A stretch of DNA of 58,046 nt from an uncultured Bacteroidales bacterium. GTDB lineage: Bacteria > Bacteroidota > Bacteroidia > Bacteroidales > Bacteroidaceae. Where the stretch lies: assembly GCA_902784475.1 (NCBI GenBank), contig CACZUX010000004.1:1-58046 (forward strand), in the 5' to 3' direction. The position numbers and the translations under genes are program-made. Below the pieces are notes generated by a model, which saw only the letters and a program-made list of their open reading frames with translations, was not told the origin of the DNA and did not search any database. This document shows, in pieces, positions 45,893 through 53,963 of the stretch (the first letter of the stretch is position 1; each line of letters opens with the position of its first letter).

Positions 45893-48814
45893 ATGAAACT
45901 GAAAAACTATATTGTAGCTTTGGCGTTGGGCCTCTTTGGTTTGGGCCTCGCCACCAGTTGTGACGATATGCTCGACTATGAAGACGGTGCCAGCACTCCT
46001 GTGGGTAAGCTTGACAACCCCAGTGATACGGCCACCTATGTGTTGGGTATTATCTCCAAGATGCAGGCATTGGGCGTACGCACCAACATCCTCGGCGAGG
46101 TGCGTGGTGACCTGGTGGAAGTGTTAAGCAACGCGACTTCTGATATGAAGAACATTGCCAACTTCGATTTCACCGATAAGACGGCGCTCCTTAACAACCG
46201 CTTCAACCAGCCCAGTGACTACTATGCTGTCATCAACAACTGTAACACCTTCCTGCATTATGTGGACACTCAAAAGGAAACCACGCAGTCGAATGGTGTG
46301 GACGAGAATGGCAACGTCAAGTATAAGAAACTCTTTGACAGAGAGTATGCTGTGGTGAAGTTTATCCGCGCATGGGTATATCTTCAGCTGGCGATTAACT
46401 ATGGCGAGAACATCCCGTTCCAAACAGAGCCCGTGCTGACCATTAACGAAGCCATGAACAATCCCAACCGTAAGAATATGGTTGAGATTATCGACTGGTT
46501 CCTCAATAACGACAATCTGGAGGAGTGCTGTGATATCATAGACGAGCAAGGTTATCCTCACTGGTCTCAGGGCACCAGTTCGTTCATCGCAAGTTGTCAC
46601 TACATGAACCTCTTCTTCCCCGGTGATGTGGTTCTTGGTGATCTCTACTTATGGCGTTCTGTGTTGAAAAAGAGTAAGGATGACGCCTTGAGCGCCGCCC
46701 GCTTCTATTATCACTATTTGAGTAACCGTAACAAGGATGCAGGTTATATGGTGTACACCAACGGTGGTGATAAAAACTCAGGCAACATCTACGACAAGGT
46801 CAGCTGGTCTTTCAGTGACAATTCCTACGATGCCATCAATAATACTTTTGAGCCGGACGGCCCTAGCACTATGACCTCAAGACCCGGTGGCTTGATTGGT
46901 TCTCAGAGTGACTATAACTTTGAGAACGAGGTGATTAGCGTGCTCCTGATGGATACCGCCAGTTCTGAAGGCAACTACAATATGCTGAACAAGTACTACT
47001 CCTCCAACTATGACGGAGCGTTTGAAGCGGCATGCATTAAGCCCAGTAACCGCTTGAAAGAACTCACGGATACCATGAATTATTGTGGCGGTGCACGCAA
47101 CAATCTCCGCATTTGGCCCTATCCGGTGATCTACTCAAGGGATGTGGATAGCAAGAAAGAGACCATCGTTTACTCTGAGGATGATAGAACGCTCCATCGA
47201 ACTGGTGACTTGCGTTATTACCGATATGTGGACGAGGATGCTGCAATTTATGATGAAGATGAAGGACAGGTGTCCACGATTCGCAACAGGAAACATACTG
47301 ACAGTGACGCCAAGCACGTGACGGTTTATCGCCTGACAGAGGTGTTCCTAAAGTTGGCTGAGGCCATGAACTATGCCGGTTATCCTCATTACGCCGATGC
47401 GATTTTGTCATTTGGCGTGAATGACGAGACTATGGATGCATGGATTGTACCTAACTCGGCCCCAGAGGCAGAAAGCTTGCTTAGAGAGTTTTCATGGAAC
47501 AAGCAATTTTACGTGAGCTCCCTTGAATGGCATGAAGATGTAGACACAATGGAGATCTTGTTAGATGATGATTTAGAAAGAAAATTCCGTCTGAATACAG
47601 ATGCGCGTGGTTATAATCTTGGTATTCATTTCCGTGGTAGCGGCAGTGCTCAGTGGAACGAACCTTACTACCAGCTCACCAATTTAGAGAGTATTAGTAC
47701 TGATAAAAAACCAGAAATGCCCAGGGGCAGTGATGGTAAACCTCAGCCGAAAAAGCCTGTTCCAGAGGTTCCTGAACCCGTTGCGCCTGTGAAGCCCTCG
47801 CCCGGTGTGCCCCCCTCCATTATCACGCCACTCTATCCGTTCAATCCTGCACACCCAGTGGGGGAAGCCACAGCAACCAATCATGACGATGAGACACCCC
47901 CGACGTTAGATAATTTGTTTACACAGTCTGAATTCATGACGAAATGGACGGACTACTACCAAGCATTGAATGATGCGGGAGTTTTTGGTAAACGCCCGAA
48001 GAAGGCCTCAGCTAGAGCAGAAGATAAGTGGAATAAACATAAGAACTATCCTTTGCTAAAGCGCGTGGCATATGATAAGAATGGAGAATACTATCCCTTT
48101 AATCCTAAGTATGACCCTACACAAACTACAGAAGAGAATTACAATGACACGACCGATATATTGACCATCAACAATGTATTCACTCTGGCAGAAGTAGAAT
48201 CCAAATGGTTGGATTACTATGAACACTGCCCTAGCGTCTTTGATGCGGAAAGCGAACTTTCGAAAAAAATGGAAAGCCTTAGAGCTTATCCATACGCAAA
48301 AGTTGTTACTTATATTAATGCAGACCCTGCGGGTTCAGATAACACTTATTCTAAGCTTTGGCAAGATTACGAAAAAGACAAAGCAGAATACGCTTCCAAA
48401 GAGAAGGCTTACGAAGATTACGTTAAGAAATGCGAACTTTTCGAGGCATATAAGAAATATATCGTTGACTACAAAAAATGGGTACATGACAACCGTGCCA
48501 AGTGTCTGGAGCAGGATCAGCAGATTGCGGCCAAGATGGTGCTTGACGAACAGGCCCTTGAATTTGCCTACGAAGGCAAACGCTTCTATGACCTGATGCG
48601 CTACGCTTTCTGGAAGGGAAGTGGCTACTACGCTCCCGATACGAAGGTTATGGTGGATGCCATCAGCACGCGTAACAACTACAATTACCATTCAGACAAG
48701 TACAACCGAACCGTCACAAGAGGTTCCGGAGTTGTCGGAGATCTCAGTAACTACAAGAACTGGTTCCTGCGATTCTGGCCTTCGGACGAGGTGGGTGTCG
48801 GTCCTAAGGAGTAA
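45893..48814 (+). CDS. SusD-type surface lipoprotein with a large insertion holding a duplicated module (second)
   Basis: 973 aa, against 500-650 for most SusD proteins. Lipobox GLATSCDDMLDYEDG. SusD helices run to about residue 600 (FIRAWVYLQLAINYGENIPF; VYRLTEVFLKLAEAMNYAGY) and resume at about 880 (LDEQALEFAYEGKRFYDLMR). Between them: a Pro-rich spacer (603-640), two related modules (about 648-733 and 734-815), then a Lys/Glu/Tyr-rich helical stretch (about 825-880). The modules share YPFNP, NxFTxxE..KWxDYY, VF and YPxxKxVxY. The insert looks more AT-rich than its surroundings. Last gene of the locus, before a terminator. Confidence 0.92.
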   Translation: MKLKNYIVALALGLFGLGLATSCDDMLDYEDGASTPVGKLDNPSDTATYVLGIISKMQALGVRTNILGEVRGDLVEVLSNATSDMKNIANFDFTDKTALLNNRFNQPSDYYAVINNCNTFLHYVDTQKETTQSNGVDENGNVKYKKLFDREYAVVKFIRAWVYLQLAINYGENIPFQTEPVLTINEAMNNPNRKNMVEIIDWFLNNDNLEECCDIIDEQGYPHWSQGTSSFIASCHYMNLFFPGDVVLGDLYLWRSVLKKSKDDALSAARFYYHYLSNRNKDAGYMVYTNGGDKNSGNIYDKVSWSFSDNSYDAINNTFEPDGPSTMTSRPGGLIGSQSDYNFENEVISVLLMDTASSEGNYNMLNKYYSSNYDGAFEAACIKPSNRLKELTDTMNYCGGARNNLRIWPYPVIYSRDVDSKKETIVYSEDDRTLHRTGDLRYYRYVDEDAAIYDEDEGQVSTIRNRKHTDSDAKHVTVYRLTEVFLKLAEAMNYAGYPHYADAILSFGVNDETMDAWIVPNSAPEAESLLREFSWNKQFYVSSLEWHEDVDTMEILLDDDLERKFRLNTDARGYNLGIHFRGSGSAQWNEPYYQLTNLESISTDKKPEMPRGSDGKPQPKKPVPEVPEPVAPVKPSPGVPPSIITPLYPFNPAHPVGEATATNHDDETPPTLDNLFTQSEFMTKWTDYYQALNDAGVFGKRPKKASARAEDKWNKHKNYPLLKRVAYDKNGEYYPFNPKYDPTQTTEENYNDTTDILTINNVFTLAEVESKWLDYYEHCPSVFDAESELSKKMESLRAYPYAKVVTYINADPAGSDNTYSKLWQDYEKDKAEYASKEKAYEDYVKKCELFEAYKKYIVDYKKWVHDNRAKCLEQDQQIAAKMVLDEQALEFAYEGKRFYDLMRYAFWKGSGYYAPDTKVMVDAISTRNNYNYHSDKYNRTVTRGSGVVGDLSNYKNWFLRFWPSDEVGVGPKE
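47702..48534 (+). other. insertion encoding a tandemly duplicated module within the second SusD
   Basis: Residues about 603-880. Spacer rich in PKKPVPEVPEPVAP; module 1 from Tyr648 (nt 47834) and module 2 from Tyr734 (nt 48092). Shared residues in order: YPFNP; N-x2-D-x-T; L-x-N-x-F-T-x2-E-x3-K-W-x-D-Y-Y; V-F; Y-P-x2-K-x-V-x-Y. A charged helical stretch with Tyr-Lys repeats (about 825-880) links back to the SusD fold. Confidence 0.85.
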
Positions 48815-48828
48815 ATTTCAACACAATC

Positions 48829-48858
48829 AAAGGAGTTGGTCGAGGCCAACTCCTTTTT
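48829..48858 (+). terminator. intrinsic terminator of the FAS1-SusCD locus
   Basis: Perfect 11-bp stem AAAGGAGTTGG / CCAACTCCTTT (48829-48839 and 48846-48856) with a 6-base loop, followed by a short T run. It lies 14 bp after the SusD stop and only 12 bp before the ileS start codon. Confidence 0.85.
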
Positions 48859-48870
48859 ACGGATTTAAGA

Positions 48871-51800
48871 ATGAGCAAAAAATTCGCAGAGCACAGTAAG
48901 TTAGACCTTTCCCAAGTAGGAAAGGAAGTCTTGAAGCAATGGGACGAAGAGGACGTCTTCCATAAATCCTTCACAGAAAGGGAAGGCTGTCCTTCATTTA
49001 TTTTCTTTGAAGGTCCTCCATCAGCTAACGGACATCCCGGTATCCATCATGTGCTGGCACGCAGTCTTAAGGACACCTTCTGTCGTTTCAAGACAATGAA
49101 GGGCTATCAGGTGGGTCGTAAGGCCGGATGGGATACACACGGACTTCCCGTGGAGCTCGGTGTGGAGAAAGAATTAGGTATCACCAAAGAGGATATCGGC
49201 AAGACCATTTCCATTGAAGAGTACAACGACAAATGCCGCAAAAACGTGATGATGTTCACCTCGGAGTGGACCGATCTCTCCCATAAGATGGGCTATTGGG
49301 TGGACATGGAACACCCTTATATCACGTATGACAACAAGTACATTGAGTCGTTGTGGTGGCTGCTGAAGCAACTCTACGAAAAGAACCTGCTCTATAAGGG
49401 TTACACCATTCAGCCTTATTCTCCGGCTGCAGGCACGGGTCTGTCCAGTCATGAGTTGAATCAGCCCGGTTGTTACCGAGATGTGAAAGACACTACGGTG
49501 ACGGCACAGTTTGCCGTGACGTCGGAGTTGAACGGCTTGACGGATAAGTGCGGCGGACTTCCGGTCTATATCCTGGCTTGGACGACAACTCCTTGGACTT
49601 TGCCTTCCAACACGGCTTTGTGTGTTGGTCCGAAGATTGACTATGTTGCGGTTAAAGGTAAGAACCCCTACAGCGAGGAGACTGCCGTCTATGTCGTTGC
49701 AGAGGCTCGGCTCTCGTCATATTTCCAGGCAGGAGAGGGCGAGACGCTCGAGATTCTTTGGAAGGGTAAGGGCTCCGATTTGGTGGGCCTTCACTATCGT
49801 CAGCTGATGCCTTGGATCAAGCCCTCAGAGCTGGTTGACGGCAAATGTGTGGACAAGAGTTCAGAGGCGTTCCGCGTGATTCCCGGTGACTATGTGACGA
49901 CCGACGACGGCACGGGCATTGTGCACATTGCTCCCACCTTCGGTGCGGACGATGCCAAGGTGGCTAAGGACGCCGGCATCCCGAGTCTGTTCGTTTTGGA
50001 CAAGGCCGGCGATACCCGTCCGATGGTGGATTTTCAGGGCAAGTATTTCCTGCCGGAAGATATGAACGCGGAGTTCTATAACAGCCTTGTTGACAAGGAT
50101 GCTTATGCCAAGCATCAGGGTGCCTTCGTCAAGAACGCTTACGACCCCAAATACAATCAGGGCGGACGCTACGACGAGAAGGCGGCCCAGAAAGATATGG
50201 ACCTGAATGTTATTCTCTGCATTGAAATGAAAGACGAGGGAACGGCCTTCAAGATTGAGAAGCATGTGCACAACTACCCCCATTGTTGGCGTACGGATAA
50301 GCCCGTGCTTTACTATCCTTTGGATTCCTGGTTTATTCGTTCTACGGCAGCCAAGGAGCGGATGATTGAACTCAATAAGACGATACTTTGGAAGCCCGAA
50401 GCAACTGGAACCGGACGTTTCGGCAAGTGGCTGGAGAACCTGAACGACTGGAACCTCTCCCGTTCCCGTTATTGGGGCACGCCGTTGCCCATCTGGCGCA
50501 ACAGAGAGACGCGTGAGGAAATTTGTATCGGCAGCGTGGAGGAACTTTACGGCGAGATAGAAAAAGCTGTCAAGGCCGGCGTGATGGCCTCCAATCCTCT
50601 TAAGGAGAAAGGTTTTGTTCCCGGAGATATGTCGCAGGAAAACTACGACCGTATCGATCTCCATCGTCCTTATGTGGACGAAATCAAACTGGTAGGAGAG
50701 AGCGGTGCAGTACTGACGCGTGAACTCGACCTGATTGATGTGTGGTTTGATTCCGGTGCCATGCCTTATGCCCAAATTCACTATCCCTTCGAAAACAAGG
50801 AGTTGCTCGACAGCGGTCGCTGTTATCCCGCCGACTTCATTGCCGAAGGTGTGGATCAGACCCGAGGTTGGTTTTTCACGCTGCATGCCATAGCCACGAT
50901 GGTCTTTGACTCGGTGGCTTACAAGGCAGTCATTTCCAACGGATTGGTCTTGGACAAGAACGGCATGAAGATGTCTAAGCGTTTGGGTAATGCCGTGGAT
51001 CCCTTTGCCGCCATTGAGAAATACGGTGCCGACGCCGTGCGCTGGTACATGATCACTAATTCGCAGCCGTGGGACAATCTTAAGTTTGACGAAGAAGGCG
51101 TGAAGGAAATCAGTCGCACGTTCTTTGGTAAGCTTTATCAGACCTACTCCTTCCTTGCTATGTACGCAAACGTAGACGGGTGGACCGGTGCAGAATCGGC
51201 AGTCGGTCGTGACAAGCTCAGTGAGATGGATCGCTGGTTGTTGTCTTCTCTGAATTCTCTGGTGAAGGAAGTTTGTCTGTGCTTTGAGAGTTATGAGCCT
51301 ACGAAGGCCGGTCGCCTGATTCAGTCGTTCGTGATCGACGATCTGTCCAACTGGTTCGTGCGTTTGTCCAAGAAGCGTTTCTGGGGCGGCGAGATGACCG
51401 ACGACAAGCAGGCCGCCTACCAGACACTCTACACCGCATTGGATACTGTCAGCCGTTTGATGGCACCTGTGGCTCCCTATTATGCCGACCGTCTCTATCG
51501 CGATTTGCACGGGGCCGCTACAGATAGTGTGAAGAGTGTTCATTTGGCCTCTTTCCCGCAGTGTGACGAGTCTGCTATCGACGCGGAGTTAGAAGCCCGC
51601 ATGAAGATGACTCAGCAGATTACGTCCATGATTCATGCCCTGCGCAAGAAGGAACAGATAGCAGTGAAGCAACCCCTCAAGCGTATTGCCATCCCGGCCT
51701 TGTCTCCAGAAGAAAAAGCGCGCATAGAAGCCATGAAGCAGTTGATTCTCGATGAGGTCAACGTGAAGGAGATTGAGTTCGTGGAAGGCAGTGGCATGCT

Positions 51801-52281
51801 CACAAAGAAAGTGAAGTGCAACTTCCGTGTCATGGGCCGCAAGTTCGGCCCCCGCATGAAGGCCGTCGCTGCAGCTGTTGACGCGCTTTCTCAGGCCCAG
51901 ATTGCCGCGTTGGAGCAGGGGAGCATCGCCCTGCAGCTTCCCGACGGCGCCGAGGCTGTGGTAGAAGCTGCCGATGTGGATATCTTCAGCGAGGACATTC
52001 CCGGATGGACGGTGGCCAATGAGGGTGCACTCACAGTGGCCCTTGACTTAGAGATTGACGAAGCGCTTCGCCTTGAGGGCGTAGCCCGTGAGTTGATTCG
52101 TGCCATCCAGCAATTACGTAAGGACAGCGGTTTGGAAATCACAGATCGCATCATCCTTACCGTACCTGAGAATGAGCAGAATATCAGATGCCTGAATCAG
52201 TTCAAAGACATGATAGCATCTGCCACGTTGGCTACTGAAATCAACATTTCCGGCAGCGAACTCTGTTTGAAGAAGAAGTGA
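48871..52281 (+). CDS. ileS: isoleucyl-tRNA synthetase, type with swapped GxHH signature
   Basis: 1136 aa, the long (IleRS2, eukaryote-like) form. Class I catalytic core: after SANGHP the signature reads G-I-H-H (residues 57-60, nt 49039-49050) where HxGH is standard; the second signature is KMSKR. The editing domain has AWTTTPWTLPSNTAL and GTGIVHIAPTFGADD. C-terminal anticodon-binding and extra domains follow (NCFRVMGRKFGPRMKAV region). No zinc-finger tail is evident. It charges tRNA-Ile. The GxHH swap has been reported in IleRS2 enzymes highly resistant to mupirocin. lspA overlaps its last 4 bp. The promoter is unclear: a terminator ends 12 bp before the start. Confidence 0.97.
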   Translation: MSKKFAEHSKLDLSQVGKEVLKQWDEEDVFHKSFTEREGCPSFIFFEGPPSANGHPGIHHVLARSLKDTFCRFKTMKGYQVGRKAGWDTHGLPVELGVEKELGITKEDIGKTISIEEYNDKCRKNVMMFTSEWTDLSHKMGYWVDMEHPYITYDNKYIESLWWLLKQLYEKNLLYKGYTIQPYSPAAGTGLSSHELNQPGCYRDVKDTTVTAQFAVTSELNGLTDKCGGLPVYILAWTTTPWTLPSNTALCVGPKIDYVAVKGKNPYSEETAVYVVAEARLSSYFQAGEGETLEILWKGKGSDLVGLHYRQLMPWIKPSELVDGKCVDKSSEAFRVIPGDYVTTDDGTGIVHIAPTFGADDAKVAKDAGIPSLFVLDKAGDTRPMVDFQGKYFLPEDMNAEFYNSLVDKDAYAKHQGAFVKNAYDPKYNQGGRYDEKAAQKDMDLNVILCIEMKDEGTAFKIEKHVHNYPHCWRTDKPVLYYPLDSWFIRSTAAKERMIELNKTILWKPEATGTGRFGKWLENLNDWNLSRSRYWGTPLPIWRNRETREEICIGSVEELYGEIEKAVKAGVMASNPLKEKGFVPGDMSQENYDRIDLHRPYVDEIKLVGESGAVLTRELDLIDVWFDSGAMPYAQIHYPFENKELLDSGRCYPADFIAEGVDQTRGWFFTLHAIATMVFDSVAYKAVISNGLVLDKNGMKMSKRLGNAVDPFAAIEKYGADAVRWYMITNSQPWDNLKFDEEGVKEISRTFFGKLYQTYSFLAMYANVDGWTGAESAVGRDKLSEMDRWLLSSLNSLVKEVCLCFESYEPTKAGRLIQSFVIDDLSNWFVRLSKKRFWGGEMTDDKQAAYQTLYTALDTVSRLMAPVAPYYADRLYRDLHGAATDSVKSVHLASFPQCDESAIDAELEARMKMTQQITSMIHALRKKEQIAVKQPLKRIAIPALSPEEKARIEAMKQLILDEVNVKEIEFVEGSGMLTKKVKCNFRVMGRKFGPRMKAVAAAVDALSQAQIAALEQGSIALQLPDGAEAVVEAADVDIFSEDIPGWTVANEGALTVALDLEIDEALRLEGVARELIRAIQQLRKDSGLEITDRIILTVPENEQNIRCLNQFKDMIASATLATEINISGSELCLKKK

Positions 52282-52877
52282 GCAGAAAGCGTCTTGCAGT
52301 TGTCTGGGGCACCATACTGGGTGTCTTACTCGTTGACCAGTGCTCGAAGCTTTGGGTGAAGACCCACATGGCTTTGCACGAAAGCATCCATGTGACGGAC
52401 TGGTTCTATATTCTCTTCACTGAGAACAGGGGTATGGCCTTCGGTCTGGAGCTCGTAGACAAATACATGCTCACAGGTTTCCGCATTGTCGCTGCCGGTT
52501 GGCTGGCGTGGTATATGTGGAAGCTCCTCAAGCGCAATGAGCGTATAGGCTATCTCATATGCATTGCGCTGATCACGGCAGGTGCGATTGGCAACATCAT
52601 CGATTGCGTCTTTTACGGTGTGATTTTCAATGCCCCCAACCCTCCCGCCGTGGCTCACTTTACGGCGTGGGGTTTCGGCTACGACGTGCTCTTCCGGGGA
52701 CGTGTTGTGGACATGCTTTATTTTCCTCTGGTTTCATGGGACTGGCCCGCGTGGTTGCCTCTTTTCGGCGGGGAGCATTTCGTGTTCTTTTCTCCGATCT
52801 TCAATTTGGCCGATTCTGCCATCTCGTGCGGTGTCGTGGCCCTCATCCTGTTCTATCATGAGAGGTTTCTGCGTTAA
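52278..52877 (+). CDS. lspA: lipoprotein signal peptidase II
   Basis: 199 aa from GTG 52278, overlapping the ileS stop (GTGA). Inner-membrane aspartyl protease that cleaves prolipoproteins before the lipidated Cys. Four membrane helices; motifs VDQCSKLWVK, ENRGMAFGLE, GAIGNIIDCVFYG, VVDMLYF (catalytic Asp) and FNLADSAIS (catalytic Asp). Slightly longer than the usual 160-170 aa because of the loop before VVDMLYF, a form seen in Bacteroidota. The many lipoproteins in this window are its substrates. Confidence 0.96.
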   Translation: MSRKRLAVVWGTILGVLLVDQCSKLWVKTHMALHESIHVTDWFYILFTENRGMAFGLELVDKYMLTGFRIVAAGWLAWYMWKLLKRNERIGYLICIALITAGAIGNIIDCVFYGVIFNAPNPPAVAHFTAWGFGYDVLFRGRVVDMLYFPLVSWDWPAWLPLFGGEHFVFFSPIFNLADSAISCGVVALILFYHERFLR

Positions 52878-53811
52878 GGTCCTGATGATGTTGTTCTGTC
52901 TGTCGGCTTGCAAGCCGTCATTGCCGGACGGGATACTGTCGGAGTCCAAAATGGAGTCCGTCCTTTATGATTACCATTTGGCATTGGGCCTGGCGGAAAG
53001 TGAGGAGGGCAGCGTGTCGGAAAACAGATACATCCGAGTGCATCAGGTGTTCAAAAAGCACGATATCAGCGAAGCGGAGTTTGACAGCAGTATGGTGTAC
53101 TGGTGTGAGCATTCAGAAACGCTGAAGGACATCATGAAGCGTGTTAGCCTTCGTCTTGACCGTAAGGCAGAAGCGCTTGGCGTCAGCAGCGATCAGCAGG
53201 TGCGTGATGCTTATTCGGCTTTGGGCGCTGATGGCGATACTGCCAATGTTTGGGTTGGAGCGAACTTCCGTCTGGCCTTGGCTACGACGCGTCAAAATGT
53301 GTATCGTTTTACTATTGCGGCGGATTCTACTTACCGACCGGGCGACACGTTCCTTTGGGCCTTTACACCCCAGACGCTTTCGTCGAAAGGGCAGCAGGAC
53401 GTCTATGTCCAGTTTTCCGTACAGTATGAGGGCGACAGCACTGTGGCCGTATCGCGTACGATTTACGATGATCGCCCAGTTACTGTTGAGATCGGCGAAC
53501 GTCTGATTCATAAGGGGAGTCGCGTTCGTCAGGTTTCCGGTTGTGTATATATGCCGCCGGCACTCAAAGGACAGTTTGCCGTGACCTCTTTGAGCCATAT
53601 CGCCCTGGTGCGCTATCATCATGAGCCGCCGGCTGTTGTTTTGGTAGACAGTGTGGACACGGAGCTCGAGGTTGACAGCATAGTGGAGGATACGTCCGAG
53701 CATGTGCGTCTTTCGCCTCATGAGGTGCGTGGCACCGGAGCCAAGGAACATACCATTAATATCGTCAAAGAAAAGAACAGCAAATGGGTGAAGCGCAAGA
53801 GAGGAAAGTAG
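52858..53811 (+). CDS. DUF4296-type lipoprotein
   Basis: 317 aa from ATG 52858 (MRGFCVKVLMMLFCLSAC), overlapping lspA by 20 bp; the frame is open further upstream, but that is lspA in another frame. Lipobox LSACKPSLPDG. Residues 25-110 fit the DUF4296 pattern found after lspA in Bacteroidota (ILSESKMESVLYDYHLALGL; KHDISEAEFDSSMVYWCEHS). The rest is beta-rich and ends in a very basic tail (KWVKRKRGK). Function unknown; the link to lspA is by gene order only. Confidence 0.85.
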   Translation: MRGFCVKVLMMLFCLSACKPSLPDGILSESKMESVLYDYHLALGLAESEEGSVSENRYIRVHQVFKKHDISEAEFDSSMVYWCEHSETLKDIMKRVSLRLDRKAEALGVSSDQQVRDAYSALGADGDTANVWVGANFRLALATTRQNVYRFTIAADSTYRPGDTFLWAFTPQTLSSKGQQDVYVQFSVQYEGDSTVAVSRTIYDDRPVTVEIGERLIHKGSRVRQVSGCVYMPPALKGQFAVTSLSHIALVRYHHEPPAVVLVDSVDTELEVDSIVEDTSEHVRLSPHEVRGTGAKEHTINIVKEKNSKWVKRKRGK

Positions 53812-53963
53812 CGTATCACCGTCTTCGTCTAGAGAACGGCACCATGGTGGAGGGGCCTTTGGTGGTGGTCTACCATGGGGACGTCATGCAGACATTCTAT
53901 CCTTTGGAGCGGGAAGAGGCTGGTGTTATTTGGCGTGGCGGCGTCGGAACTCCGCGCATATAA
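53784..53963 (+). CDS. small conserved-looking protein, 59 aa, in the ileS-lspA operon
   Basis: ATG 53784 to TAA 53963. Starts inside the DUF4296 gene (28-bp overlap) and ends inside the convergent methyltransferase gene (38-bp overlap). The sequence has the form of a real small domain: KVAYHRLRLENG, VVVYHGDVMQTFYPLEREE, then VIWRGGVGTPRI. I recall short Bacteroidota proteins with a YPL..E...W.GG pattern at this place, but cannot verify that here. Function unknown. Confidence 0.55.
   Translation: MGEAQERKVAYHRLRLENGTMVEGPLVVVYHGDVMQTFYPLEREEAGVIWRGGVGTPRI

Noticed and set aside
29380..48814. Mobile element carrying the SusCD locus
   Set aside because: No integrase, transposase, relaxase or flanking direct repeats were seen; transfer remains possible but unsupported here.
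48815..48870. T-box or other riboswitch upstream of ileS
   Set aside because: The gap is only 56 bp and is filled by a simple hairpin; there is no room for a T-box and T-boxes are not expected in Bacteroidota.
49861..51543. 560-codon open frame on the minus strand
   Set aside because: Lies wholly opposite ileS, whose motifs are clear; the antisense frame has no signal or family pattern. The long opposite frames at 38920-41166, 32481-34109, 34560-35894, 42515-43765 and 18393-20006 are rejected for the same reason.
52630..52857. Upstream extension of the DUF4296 lipoprotein
   Set aside because: This part is lspA read in another frame; the ATG at 52858 gives a proper lipoprotein signal.
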